Notes: generated from the sequence alone by a model not told the origin. A DNA stretch of 64,000 bases from Dichetophora obliterata (GCA_963920525.1 OY986438.1:81603677-81667676), one strand, 5' to 3'. Numbered from the stretch's first letter, positions 46,282 through 57,900 are shown. Program-made: numbers and translations.

Positions 46282-47655
46282 ATGGCGCCCGAACAGGGAC
46301 CTGCTTCCAAAGACGGCAGTGGAAAACCGAACGCACCCACCAACGACGACGAAGCAGGTACAATACACAATAAAAATAATAATATGGACAAACATCTAAC
46401 ATCGGATTCACTCGGCTGGATATACTTACTTAAAAAGGAACGGCTCATTAACGAGTGCCGAAAGATCGGGTTACCAATTGATGGCTGCACTGTAGAGGAT
46501 TTACGAAGGCAATTAAGCCACTTCGTCAAAACCAAACGAAGTAGAGCATCAACCGAAAATATATTTCGAGCACTGGAAGCCGAAGTTGAAGCAGAAGAAA
46601 AATTGCCGATCGGCAACGACACAACAACAACCGGAACCGACAACACACCTATGCAGTCAACAACACTTTTGGTGCCCGAGTACCACCAGATTTCGGACAT
46701 CGAAGTAATGAATACCGTACGTCGATGGAACATTCACTACGAGGGTGGCGAAAATGTGTTTGAGTTCATCGAGCGAATCGAAGAGCTAGCCGAATGCTAT
46801 CACTTGGACCGAAATAAATTGTTACCCACCTTACTAGAGACATTGCAAGGTAGGGCTCTACAGTGGTATCGTGTTAAACGACCAACGATCACCACATGGG
46901 CCACGTTTCGTGCAGAAGCCGAAAGATTTTTCCTGCCGAAGCGTTTCTTGAGCCACCTGGAGGAAGCAATTTATAATCGTAAACAGATGCAAAGAGAAAA
47001 GGCAAAAGATTACATATTATGTATGCAAACCCTCATACGCAAACACCCGCAGCTTAAAACTCTAGACCACACAGACCGGATTTACGATGGGCTACGAGTA
47101 GAATACAAGCTCTACGCCAGACGAAGTGACTTTACTACGCTTGATGAATTAATGGACCTCACCGAAGAATACGAAGAGCTCAGGCGAGACGAAACGAAAG
47201 TGAGCCGAACAGCCGCTCACTGCCTACGAGATGCGACACCATACGATAAAACCACACATTGCTGGAGGTGCAAAAAACGAGGCCACTGGCGCTATGAATG
47301 CCGAAGCCAAGCACGAAAATTTTGCTCACGATGTGGTCTGGACGGCACATTATCCCGCGATTGCCACTGTTTGAACCCACAACCGTATACTCCCTATCCT
47401 TCTGATAGCTTGACTGATGGTCGCTATTATATCACCGTAAAGGTCATGGGACGACCGATAAAGGCATTGATCGACACCGGATCTTCACTATCATACGTCG
47501 ACGATAGCATCAAACAATTTTTAACTGAGCAAAATATTAAACCGCGGCCACACAGCAGGAAAATGCAGCTAGCAGATAACTCTATAGTCGATTGCGAGGA
47601 CGCGTATCCCATCCAAGGCATAAAATTAACGATTTCTTACAACGCAGAGGCATAA
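46282..47655 (+). CDS. gag: Gag with CCHC knuckle and truncated protease
   Basis: 457 codons. The first ATG (46282) overlaps the primer site (MAPEQGPASKDG); the next in-frame ATG at 46384 is an alternative start. The capsid-like domain includes RWNIHYEGGENVFEFIERI, LLETLQGRALQWYR and FFLPKRFLSHLEEAI (about residues 150-235). The zinc knuckle CWRCKKRGHWRYEC (about 330) is a proper CX2CX4HX4C. A second, CSRCGLDGTLSRDC, lacks the His. The protease start is YYITVKVMGRPIKALIDTGS with the DTGS active site, then about 60 residues to a stop. The flap and C-terminus are missing at a deletion junction, so active protease is doubtful. The frame is otherwise intact. Confidence 0.8.
   Translation: MAPEQGPASKDGSGKPNAPTNDDEAGTIHNKNNNMDKHLTSDSLGWIYLLKKERLINECRKIGLPIDGCTVEDLRRQLSHFVKTKRSRASTENIFRALEAEVEAEEKLPIGNDTTTTGTDNTPMQSTTLLVPEYHQISDIEVMNTVRRWNIHYEGGENVFEFIERIEELAECYHLDRNKLLPTLLETLQGRALQWYRVKRPTITTWATFRAEAERFFLPKRFLSHLEEAIYNRKQMQREKAKDYILCMQTLIRKHPQLKTLDHTDRIYDGLRVEYKLYARRSDFTTLDELMDLTEEYEELRRDETKVSRTAAHCLRDATPYDKTTHCWRCKKRGHWRYECRSQARKFCSRCGLDGTLSRDCHCLNPQPYTPYPSDSLTDGRYYITVKVMGRPIKALIDTGSSLSYVDDSIKQFLTEQNIKPRPHSRKMQLADNSIVDCEDAYPIQGIKLTISYNAEA
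46283..46300 (+). promoter_or_regulatory. Primer-binding site, exact tRNA-Lys(UUU) type
   Basis: TGGCGCCCGAACAGGGAC lies two bases after the LTR and equals the 18-base site used by lentiviruses and other tRNA-Lys3-primed elements. Confidence 0.85.
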
Positions 47656-48050
47656 AATTAACGATGGACGGTCATGAGCTGGACCACCAAAGCAATGACC
47701 AAGCGGGAAAAGTCTCAAGCCTGTACTCTCTTGTCAGACGAGACAATTTAACACCAGAACCAAACGAACAATTATTTAAAAGGGAAGCGATGCCTTTGAG
47801 CACGAACTATGCGCCGGCAACGATCAAGCGCACCATCGACCGCATTATTAAACCCGAACCACCGAAAATCTCCGAAACCCGAAACATTCGGCCGACTATT
47901 CGTTTATCACCCCTGCCGACACCCTGTCACACAGACGGAAGCTCTGACGTGCCAGAGACCAGGGACGCAGAAGGCGCAACTGATGAAACCGCGCTACCAC
48001 TACTACAGATAAATCCGTTTCGAAAACACAAGCAGAAAAAAAAAAAATAA
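47592..48050 (+). pseudogene. C-terminal pol-like tail frame
   Basis: The frame overlaps the end of the protease frame in another phase. It reads SSLYSLVRRDNLTPEPNEQ, Pro-rich PKISETRNIRPTIRLSPLP and a basic end FRKHKQKKKK just before the polypurine tract. I recognise no domain. Its place suggests the C-terminus of the parental polyprotein left after deletion of RT, RNase H and integrase. Whether it is translated is unknown. Confidence 0.4.
47617..47665. repeat. 17-bp direct repeat at the pol deletion junction
   Basis: GGCATAAAATTAACGAT occurs at 47617-47633 and 47649-47665. Gag-protease ends between the copies and the unrelated C-terminal frame begins across them. Confidence 0.8.
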
Positions 48051-48091
48051 ATAATAACCTGACAAATCACTCTCCGAAGTGGGGGGGGAGT

Positions 48092-49331
48092 TGTAACGGT
48101 GATCCCCGTTACAAGTTTGCACCCCGCACACTACGCCACTGCCTTACTACACCACTGTGCGCTTAACTCAACCAACAGCCATACCTACACACACACGCAC
48201 ACATACAGCCAGCACATTCAACGTAGTCAACAGCCGAGTCTACATAAACCACACGCAACGCTATAATTCCCAGAAGGTTAATGGCAGCATACGGATAAAT
48301 AGACCGCGTTGTGACAGACTTCGGCACGGCTCGAGAGCGTAGTGCTTTGTACCGTCGCTACTTGCTGGAAACGAGAACAAGTTTGTTCATAGTCGGGTCT
48401 TGCCTTAGTCAGTCACACCGAACATCACCGAACATCACCGAACTTCAGCAAACACCGAACATATCCGAACATCGCCGAACATCACCGAACAGCACCGAAC
48501 TTCAGCGAACACCGAACATCACCGAACAGCACCGAACTTCAGCGAACACCGAACATCACCGAACCTCAGCGAACACCGAACATCACCGAACATCGCCGAA
48601 CATCACCGAACCTCAGCGAACACCGAACATCACCGAACATCGCCGAACATCACCGAACAGCACCGAACTTCAGCGAACACCGAACATCACCGTACATCGC
48701 CGAACATCACCGAACAGCACCGAACTTCAGCAAACACCGAACATATCCGAACATCGCCGAACATCACCGAACATCACCGAACATCACCGAACAGCACCGA
48801 ACGTCAGCGAACACCGAACATCACCGAACATCGTCGAACATCACCGAACATCACCGAACATCGCCGAACAGCACCGAACAGCACCGAACCTCAGCGAACA
48901 CCGAACATCACCGAACATCGCCGAACATCACCGAACAGCACCGAACTTCAGCGAACACCGAGCATCACCGAACACCGCCGAACAGCACCGAACAGCACCG
49001 AACTTCAGCGAACACCGAACATCACCGAATATCACCGAACAGCACCGAACTTCAGCGAACACCGAACATCACCGAACATCACCGAACTTCGCCAAATACC
49101 AAATATCATCGAACCAGCATCGGCAGACTCACCCACCGCTGTAAATTTATCATATTCCTAAAATATTGTGTATTGTAAGAAAGACTTGATTTAACAATAA
49201 AACAGAAAATATCGTCTGAGCACGAAAATCACCAAGTCTACTTATTTATTTTGGACAAAAGTTTGAGGGTCTTTTGTTTGACCCTGGAACCGCTGAGCAT
49301 ACCTCAGCCTGTGAACAAAACCCCCATTACA
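48092..49331 (+). repeat. 3' LTR with decamer array
   Basis: 1240 bp. It is identical to the 5' LTR except for two substitutions and one extra CGAACATCAC unit within the array (about 48416-49095). Confidence 0.9.
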
Positions 49332-49469
49332 GTTTAATATATGTTTACTTCGAATAACATGTAAAACGTTGGTGTATTGATGAAGAACTTGGGAGGCTAA
49401 AAACTGCCTAAGCAACTTATAAATTACTTGGTTTTTTGTTAATTTTACATAAGCTTTTTTCTCGATGTA

Positions 49470-49920
49470 TGGTTTGGGGTGCAGCACAAGCTAGAATGTT
49501 GGAAAAATTCTTCATCTAGAAGGATATGTGAACTCTTCAGCTTATAGGGACATTATAAACAGAGGTGTTTTGCCCTTCATGGATACTTTGTTATATTTCC
49601 CTCCATTCCCAATGTTATATTTCTAGACGATTTTGCTCTATGCCAAATATTTATACCAGATGAATTAACATCTTTTTTGAATTTTTTCCAAAACAGCGTT
49701 AACTCTTTGTAGATAGCGGAATATAAGAAAGTTTTAAAGGATACAGTCATTACTGTGACCCGGAAATAGTCCCGACTTGAATACCATTGAAAACGTTTTG
49801 GGCATTATTAACTCTGGATCACAAACTTATTCATGAGTTGCGTCACAAATAGCTCTGGGTGTTTTCCAATTGCTTAAACCTAAGAAAATTGTTGGTTTTA
49901 AATAAACTCAAGATTATTTT
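49470..49920 (+). pseudogene. Tc1-like transposase remnant, downstream part
   Basis: It resumes at TA with a TGGTTTGGGG block (MVWG position). It shows ILHLEGYVNSSAYRDII and a DLNTIENV-type block near 49775, followed by a helix-rich C-terminus. Several stops occur. With 44812-44927 it forms one transposase copy split by the nested insertions. Confidence 0.6.
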
Positions 49921-50772
49921 ACCATTTTAAAAGGTTTTTATGAAAATATTTGGTTTGTTCTATGTAAACCCAAAAATTCAAAAATTAGTCCATCTAAATT
50001 AAAAAAAAACAGAAGGTTTCGAAAAAAGCGTGTTATTCCTGCAGTATTAGGGCTAGTGAAATATCTTACACATGCTTGTTAAGCTGAAGTTATAGAAAAA
50101 ATTCTTTTAGTACTTTTTCTATGTAGAGCAAATATTACAGCTCAATTTTAAAGCGTTTGGTTTTTGAAAATTGGAAAAAAAAACTGAAAATTTGTGGTAG
50201 TGAATAAAATATTTATATGTAGCGTACATCAGAGCCTGCCATTTACTTTTTAAAGATTATTTTAACCCTCCGTGTGGCTACTTAGCATTTGCCTACACGC
50301 TGTGGCTAGTGTAATGATATCGTCAAAGCAAGTTTTTAACCTTTCAAAAAATAATTTTTAGCCAAAATTTAGATAAACATTTCAATTAAAGGAAAAAAAA
50401 GTGTTTTGGCCAAAATGTTTACTCAGTTTTGCACCAACAATTTCGGAATAGCAGAAAACGAGAATTTTTAATTTTTAGTCCGAATTTCATATCTCCGGCC
50501 CTAATTTATATTAAAGAAAAATATTGTAGAGATTAAAGCTTCAAAAAAACCTACCCAGATTTGGCTCCATTCCAAAAACCATAATTATTTTGCAAGCTAA
50601 AAATTGGCTTTTTTCTAGTAAAAAATTTTAAAGAAATTGAAGGTTTAATTGGATAAACACCCCCCTAAGAACATTTGATGTTCAAAAAAGTTATTAAAAT
50701 TAAAAAAAATTATTAAACGTATATTATTATTGTTTTTATTATTTTTTATTTATTATTTTTAGGACATTATTT

Positions 50773-51086
50773 GTGGCGACCGTAGACTAGTGGGTAGAGT
50801 GCGTGGCTCCTAAGCTAAAGAACCACGGTAGCTCGGGTTCAATTCCAGCTCAGACAGAAAGTTTTTCAATTGAAATAATTTTTCTGTTCGGTCGTCACCT
50901 CTCTGCAGACAATGGCAAACCTCAGAGAGTACAAATTGCCATGTAAAGCTTCTTGAGAACATAAGCCGTTCGGAGTCGGCATAAAACACGTAGGTCCAGT
51001 TCTCGGTCATTTGTGATCAAACATACGCACAACACAATTGATCAATAGCAGCTAGGTCAAAGTCCTTCCAAGGGCTGAAATGGCCA
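50773..51086 (+). mobile_element. tRNA-headed SINE, family 2, fullest copy
   Basis: Box A-like TAGACTAGTGG and box B GTTCAATTC are followed by GACAGAAAGTTTTTCAATTG, a CTCTGCAGACAATGGCAAAC block and an end at GGGCTGAAATGGCCAG. The sequence is shared with the copies at 20671 and 34423. Confidence 0.7.
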
Positions 51087-51420
51087 GTATATTTTTTTTT
51101 ATTTATTATTTTTACAAAAAATATAGTTATTCAAAATAACAAATATTTTATTGTACAAAAATTAAAAATATTTTAAGTTCTAAATTTGAAACAAGTATGC
51201 ACTCGGTGATCATCACATGCTGCTCTTTTACAAAAAAAAAAAAACAACAGTATACTGTTGTCTTTTTATTAGTTGGAGAGCAACTGAAAAAATTCCTTTG
51301 CTGGTCTTCAAAGCGAATTGGCCTGTCCTCACGTTGTAAAGGCGTTTTCAGTATGCACCTGATCAAATCCTTAGTTGTGCTTTGTACCGTCGGGACTTAA
51401 CTTTGTAGGTAAAAACAATT

Positions 51421-51780
51421 GTGTTGATTTTCTATGATTTAAATACAAATTCTTAAAGTTTGATAGTTTAAATCGTTCTTGATTTAAAATATAAATTGAA
51501 GTTGTTTGATAGTTTTAAATCGTTTATTGAGCTTTAGGTCAGGTTAAAACAATTAATTGCTCTAACTAATTTTTTCCAAAGAACAACAACAACAACATTT
51601 TTTCAATATGAAAAGGAAAACATCACTAGCTGATTTTATTGCAATTTCGGTCCTGATACAGGCTTCATAAGAAATCTTTGTGATGCCGGCGGAAATCGAT
51701 CCCGGGCCGTACTTGCCTCGTGCAAGCGCATCTCAGCGCAATACACCAACAGAGCCGATGAGATCTCAGTGTCAATTTTT
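51421..51780 (-). mobile_element. tRNA-headed SINE, family 1, copy B
   Basis: Reverse-strand counterpart of 6158-6503. It has a clearer tRNA-like head (GGCTCTGTTGGTGTATTGCG and box B-like GGGATCGATTTCC), the GTTGTTGTT tract and the doubled tail. Confidence 0.7.
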
Positions 51781-52222
51781 AAGTTTTTCTCCCTTTTCTT
51801 GTTGTTGTTTTTATTTTGCTTTATTTTAGTTTAGTCTTATGTTATAAAATTTAAAAAAAAAAACACAAAATTCGGCCACAAACACTTGCTTTTTATGTTG
51901 CATTCATTTGTACATTAAAAAAATAAAAAAATATGACGAAATTGCTTCATTTGGAGCAAAAATAACATTTTTTGCTTACCAAAAATAGTAAAAAAATGAC
52001 TTCTTGTGGCTAGTGTAACGATTTCGTAGTCGGTCCTACTTTGCACTCACAGTACGGACAAACTGCTAAACCCAAACTGACGCGGCTTGGAATGTGTTCA
52101 AACAAAGGTTCAAGGTTTTTTTAGGAGGACATACCAACCGTCGCCCATTGCACATGTCTGAGATACAACTGTCGTAAAAAGTAGGGTGACGATATCGTTA
52201 CACTAGCCTCACGGAGGGTTAA

Positions 52223-52917
52223 GTAAATATCGCCCGCGACTATGCTTGAAGGGGTCCATCCGTCAGCTCCAATTTTGGCATACTTTTTCCAGTATTTCGG
52301 CCGGTATCCCACCAATGGCAACTGTAATGTTGTCTTTTAGGGCTATAATTGTGGCTTTCTTGTCCCTGTACACGAAATATACAGGGACAAAATAGTCCGC
52401 ACAAAAATAGTCTAGTAGGGTCAAATCGCATGATATTGGCGGCTAATTTACTGCTCCAAAATGTGAGATTAATTGCTCACTAGACTCGCCTCTCAATAGG
52501 TCCATGTTTCGCTTGCCGTGTGGCATGTAGCACCGTCTTGTTGAAACCACATGTCAACCAAGCCAATTCTTCCATTTTGGTAAAAAAAGTCGGAAATCAT
52601 AGCAAGGTACCTTGCTCCATTGACTGTAACGTTACGATTTTCTTTATTTTTGGAAAAGAACGGTTCAATGATGCCACCGGCCCTCAAAACGCAACAAACA
52701 GTGCACTTTTCAGGGTACATTGGCAGCTCTTGAACTGCCTCTAACTGCTCTTCAGACCAAATTCGGCAATTCTGTTTGTTGACGTACTCATTGCGCCAAA
52801 AATAAGCTTCGTCGCTAAAGACAATTTTTCGATAAAAAGCTCATTTCTCACTGAGCACGAATTTTGGTAATAAAATTCAATGATTTGCAAGCGCTGTTCG
52901 ATTGTTAGTCTCTTCAT
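52223..52917 (-). pseudogene. mariner/IS630-type transposase, internally deleted and split at the C-terminus
   Basis: The start is MKRLTIEQRLQIIEFYYQNS at 52917, the usual N-terminus of this insect transposase group. After an internal deletion it continues with FSDEAYF (first Asp), YVNKQNCRIWSEEQLE, CVLRAGGIIEPFF, VTVNGARYLAMISDFF and DMWFQQDGATCHTASE (second Asp). The region to 52223 carries frameshifts and ends in an SRGRYLL-type tail interrupted at TTAA by the piggyBac-type element. Beyond that element, 50261-50244 supplies the last few codons and a stop. Confidence 0.7.
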
Positions 52918-52929
52918 GGTACTTTATTA

Positions 52930-53656
52930 CGCTACTGGAGGAACTACTGTCTAAAGTTTGCAATGTTTGACAAGGCATTGCGTTGAAGAACTAACTGCAG
53001 TTAGCGCAAGTTGGAATTAAGTGTCCTTGGCAAATGTATTAAGCACATTTATAGCACGTAGTCCTTGTTTTGCGATCTGTTTTGTTCTGATTGATTTACC
53101 CAGAAAATTCCTTAAAAACTAAAATGGGTGTAAAGCACCCATACGCTTCCTATTTAAATCGCGCTGACACGCTTACATCTCGGAGACCACTAGAATCTGA
53201 AAATTATTAAAGTAAAAATATTGAATATATGTACATTAGAAAAATAATATATTTTAACAAAATTTTAAGCCGGCTTCTTTTTGAGCGAAAGTGTACAGTG
53301 AAAATTGAACTTTGAGTGGAGTAAGTCTGGGTATAATCATGATTCACAGGGTGACAAATTGAGTTTTATTATAATCATAATGACCAATCTTTGCAATGGA
53401 CTCTTTAGTTATGGTCTCCGAAAAAACTTACTTACCCTATTTATGTAACGCAAAATGGGGTGTTTTGAGACAGGTTTTGTTTTTGGGTGATAACTTCCTC
53501 AAATATAAATAAGTGTTTTCTAGAAAAAAATTTTTAGCTTTTCCAATTGTATTTTATTTAATTCCAAAATCTTAAAAATGTTCTTCAAAAGTGAAAAGAG
53601 GATGGAATCTTTATTGAAATGAGAAAAAAATTAAAATACAGATAAAAAATATATTT
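52930..53656. other. Spacer, no gene recognised
   Basis: AT-rich, without motif-bearing frames, between the mariner-type remnant and copia. Confidence 0.5.
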
Positions 53657-53661
53657 GATTT

Positions 53662-53810
53662 TGTTATAAAGAAAAATAATAACAATCTGGTAACTCTTTT
53701 CACAATATAAATCAACCTTGTTACATAAATATATCTAACATTATAATAAATAGAAGTCAGTCGATATTGAATACTCAGAGAGTGCGGTGTTTCTTTTAAT
53801 TAAGACAATA
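53662..53810 (+). repeat. Copia 5' LTR
   Basis: It starts TGTTATAAAG and ends AAGACAATA. It is identical to the 3' LTR except near 53760. Confidence 0.9.
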
Positions 53811-53822
53811 GGTTATGGGCCG
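53811..53822 (+). promoter_or_regulatory. Copia-type primer-binding site
   Basis: GGTTATGGGCCG directly follows the LTR, as in Drosophila copia, where a cleaved initiator tRNA-Met primes synthesis. Confidence 0.7.
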
Positions 53823-53928
53823 CATGACACGCGGTTGAACACTCTCGGGCGAAGAACAAAAAAAATTAACTAATTTGTTCAGTGATTAATTCGTGCGTGT
53901 TTTATTTTTGCGTCGAATAAAGATTACA

Positions 53929-56900
53929 ATGTCGGTGCTAAGTTTTCCTTTTGAAAAATTGCGCGGAAGAGAAAACTTTGACGTGTGGAAGTGCCACGCA
54001 AAATCGTACCTTATGCTGAAGGGGTGCTGGAATATAGTCTAAATTGGACTTACGGACAAGGCTACGAGCGAGGATAAAAACATTGATGAGCGAGCGTTGG
54101 CGGAAATCACGCTTATGGTGGAGCCGACTAATTTTGCCCACATTGCTAGCGCGAAATCAGCGAAAAATGCATGGGACGGGTTGGTTACTGCGTTTGAGGA
54201 CAGTGGCTTGACACGGAAGGTTGAATTGCTTAAGCGCTTGGTACAATTTAAGCTAGATAATTTCTCTTATATGCAAGAATATGTGAACGCATTGATAATG
54301 ACGTCACTAAAAGTGAAAAACGCAGGTCTCAATATCGATAACGAGTTAACGGCATCACTCATGCTGGCTGGATTGCTTGATGAATTTCGAGCTTTAGTTT
54401 TAGCAGTCGAAAATTCCAAGGCTAAATTAACTGTTAATGCTGTTAAGAATTTGTTGTTGCAAGATGCAAAGTTTGATGGCAACAGCAATCTCGAAGAGAA
54501 CGCATTGTTTACAAGAAAAGAGAGCGCGAAACAGAATAAGCAAATTATGCAAAAAAAGATTCGATGTTACTCTTGCAATCAAATCGGTCATTTTAGCAGA
54601 GCGTGTCTCAACAAAAAGAAGAAAATTGGGACTAGTGATAAAAAAGAAAATTTGTTAATTGCTGCTGCATTTTTTGTAAATGAACATGAACAAAGCTGGT
54701 TTATCGATTCCGGCGCTACAGCGCACATGACAAATCGATCGAATATTTTACAAAACGAAGTGCCGATAAATAAAGAAATCATGGTAGCTAATAAACAAAA
54801 AATTTTAGTGAAAAGTTCGGGAGATGTAAAGCTCAAATTAAGTACAAAAGAAGATGCAGTCGTGCACAATGTCGAGTATGTACCTGATTTGTGCGCAAAT
54901 TTGTTATCAGTTCGGCAAATGACAAAACTCGGTAATAAAATAGTTTTTGAGAAAGATCACTGCAAAATTTTTAATTCTGAAAACGCTTTAATAGCCACTG
55001 CTAATGTGATCAATGACTTATATCGATTAAATTGTGATCCGATAAAAACAGATATGGCAATGACAGTTACAAAAAATTATGAATTGTGGCACCGAAGAAT
55101 GGGGCATATATGCCGCGATAATTTGAAACTAACGAAAGACGCATCGATTGGTTTAAACTATAATGAACATAGTGATAAAAAGTGTATCATCTGTGTAAAA
55201 GGCAAACAAACTCGCGCGTCTTTTCAAGATATTGGCCATCGTGCTGAAAACCTCTTGGATTTAGTGCATACGGATGTAGTTGGACCTTTAAAAAAATCCT
55301 TAGGTGGTGCGCAGTTACTCCTCGTATTTGTCGACGACTATTCGCGTAAGGTTTTCGCGATACCTTTAAAAAGAAAATCAGATGTGTTCCGCGAATTCGT
55401 AAAATTCAAGAATTTAGTAGAAAACCAGTGTGATCGAAAAATAAAAGTGCTGCGGTCGGATAACGGCACTGAATTTGTCAATAAAGATTTCGCAAAATAT
55501 ACAGAAAAGAACGGTATAATCCATCAGAAAACTGCTCCATACACGCCTGAGCAAAACGGCGTTGCAGAGCGCATTAATCGTACGATTATTGAACGTGTGC
55601 GATGTATGCTTCTGGAGTCAAACCTCAATCACCATTTCTGGGCAGAGGCAGGTGGTACGGCCGCATACATTTTGAATCGTGTACCTTGCAGAGGAATCAA
55701 GATCAGTCCAGAAGAGGTATGTACGGGGCAAAGACCAAATTTGAAATACCTACGCGTCTTTGGATGTAATGCTCTTGCGCATGTACCTAAGCAAAAACGT
55801 CAAAAGCTTGATGCAAAAGCTTCCGAATGCATTTTTATCGGGTACAGTGCTGAAGCAAAAGCATATCGGCTTTATGAGAAGTCATCGAGAAAGGTCATAA
55901 CGAGCCGAAATGTGACATTTTTCGAACATAAACACAGTTTAACTGCAGATGATGTTGAATTTTTCAATCCAGAGTTAGTCACTGAAGTAGTCAGAGTAAA
56001 TACTGAAAATAACGTTGGCCATTCAGAGGAGAATATGATCGAATCGCCAACTGTCATACAAATCGACGATTCAACTGTTATTGAAGATTCAACTTGAGAC
56101 TGTGAGGAGGTCAGCGAGTATGAAAGTACAGATGAACAAGTAGAAAGAGAGGAGGAGGAGAAGAAGCAAACGGGCACTGAAATCGAGGCATATCGGCGTT
56201 CGAAGCGCTTAGCTACTAAGCCGCAGTTTAATTATTGTGTTACAACTGGTTTTGGAGATCCCGCTGATGTTAAAGAAGCGATGTCCAGCAGCAACGCAAA
56301 TTATTGGAAACTTGCCATGCAAGATGAGATGAATTCTTTGCAGAAAAACGAAACGTGGGAGCTAACAGAACTACCCGTAGGGAAGAAAGCGATAACCAAC
56401 AGATGGGTTTTTAAGACCAAGATGAACGCTGATGGTGCAATGGTTCGTCGGAAGGCTAGGTTAGTAGCTAGAGGCTGCTCGCAACACAAAGGCATCGGTT
56501 ACGAAGGAACCTTTGCGCCCGTTATTAGATACTCCTCGATTCGATTTTTGCTCACACTTGCAGTCAAATATAATCTCGAAATTCACCAGCTCGATGCTGT
56601 TACTGCTTTTCTTAATGGTAAACTAAAGGAAGAAGTCTACATGATGCAGCCCGAAAGCTTCGATGACGGTTCCGGTAGAGCTTGCAGGTTAAAAAAATCG
56701 ATATATGGGCTGAATGAACAACTTAATAAGGTGCTGGAGGGTGTCGGCTTTAAGCGAAGTGAAGTTGACCAATGCATTTACTATAAAGTTCATGAAGCTA
56801 AAATTTTATTTGCAGCTATTTATGTGGACGACATGCTCTTACTCGGTAATGATGTGCAAATGCTGAATTTTGTAAAAGTCGAACTGTCCAAGAAATTTGA

Positions 56901-57783
56901 AATGAAGGACATAGGTGAAGTATCTTCAATACTTGGTATGCGTGTGAGCTACGACAGACCTAAGAGAATGATTAAAATCTATCAGTCAGAATACATCAAT
57001 AGCGTCCTGAAACGTTTTTGCATGAACGAATGTAGCCATGTGTCAACACCTATTGATCTAAATCAAAAGCTGTCTGAAGAATTTTGCCCGAAAACTGATG
57101 AATCGAGAAAAGAAATGGAAAAGGTTCCATATATGGAAGCAATTGGTAGTTTACTATTCGCAGCCCAAAACACGCGTCCGGATATTTGTTTCGCTGTCAA
57201 TTTGGTGAGCAGATTTTCTGCAAATCCTGGTCAAGCACATTGGACTGCTGTTAAACGCATTATGCGTTATTTGAAGGGCACAATTGACCAAGGCATCGTA
57301 TATCGAAAGGATTCATCTGAAATTGTTGGTTTTTGTGACTCTGATTGGGCCGGAGATCTCGATGGAAGGCGTTCTACATCGGGTTATGTCTTCATCGCTC
57401 AAGGTGGAGCTATCTCGTGGTCCACTCCTCGGCAACACACAGTAGCGCTGTCTTCTACTGAGGCCGAATATATGTCCCTTGTTGCAGCTGCGCAAGAATC
57501 AATTTGGCTGAAGCGGTTGGAGGCAGAACTAGAGCATACTTCTAAAAAATCCATGCTGCTCTTCTGCGATAACAAAAGTGCTATAAACGTCGTCACCAAC
57601 AACATTTACTCGCCAAGAACAAAACACATCGACATAAAGGTCAAATTCATCCGTGAAAAGATAAACAATGGAGAAATCAAGCTGGAGTATATGGCAACTT
57701 CAGAAATGTTGGCGGATGCGCTCACTAAAGGTGTTCCGAAGGAGAAACATAATTACATCAATGGTCATTTGGGTTTAGAATAA
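53929..57783 (+). pseudogene. Copia Gag-Pol polyprotein with two in-frame stops
   Basis: The ATG at 53929 (MSVLSFPFEKLRGRENFDVW) opens about 1284 codons in one frame, interrupted by TAA at 54040-54042 and TGA at 56095-56097. In order: Gag domain; zinc knuckle CYSCNQIGHFSRAC (about residue 211); protease WFIDSGATAHMTN (257); pre-integrase LWHRRMGH (385); integrase HTDVVGPL, RSDNGTEFV and the NGVAERINRTI Glu; RT FKTKMNADGA and YVDDMLLLG (964); RNase H CDSDWAGD, SSTEAEYMSL, CDNKSAINV. In RT, SIYGL is followed at once by NEQLNKVLEG, so about eight usual residues are missing, an in-frame deletion likely to impair RT. Confidence 0.9.
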
Positions 57784-57900
57784 GTACCTTTGATTAAAGT
57801 ATGTATTTACATTAAACTTTATTTTTTAATATTTTAAGAATTGAACTTTGAATTAAAAATTAACTTTTATTAAACAGCAGAAATTGTTATTAAGGTGAAG

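Larger units (their letters stand above)
45051..49331 (+). mobile_element. Gypsy-class LTR element with 1.23-kb LTRs and gag but no polymerase
   Basis: LTRs 45051-46280 and 48092-49331 start TGTAACGG and end CATTACA. GTTT is duplicated at 45047-45050 and 49332-49335. A tRNA-Lys primer site, a gag frame, a truncated protease, a C-terminal pol-like tail and a polypurine tract (near 48080-48090) are present. RT, RNase H and integrase are absent, so the copy is nonautonomous. The long LTRs and Lys primer fit the Osvaldo/Ulysses lineage, which is inference. The LTRs differ by two substitutions and one 10-bp unit. Confidence 0.85.
44930..49467. mobile_element. TA-flanked MITE inside Tc1, itself split by an LTR element
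   Basis: The left end CACCGTGAAAAAAAGCTATA and right end (inverted CATCGAGAAAAAAGCTTATG) lie between TA dinucleotides (44928-44929 and 49468-49469). Removing the LTR element leaves about 253 bp. It has no gene. Confidence 0.65.
50266..52218. mobile_element. piggyBac-type nonautonomous element with TTAA flanks, 1.95 kb
   Basis: CCCTCCGTG at 50266 and inverted CACGGAGGG ending at 52218 lie between TTAA tetranucleotides (50262-50265 and 52219-52222). A subterminal GGCTAGTGTAAYGATATCGT is shared by both ends; the left has a 26-bp partial duplication. Two SINEs are inside. No transposase is present. The host site is the C-terminus of a mariner-type gene. Confidence 0.75.
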
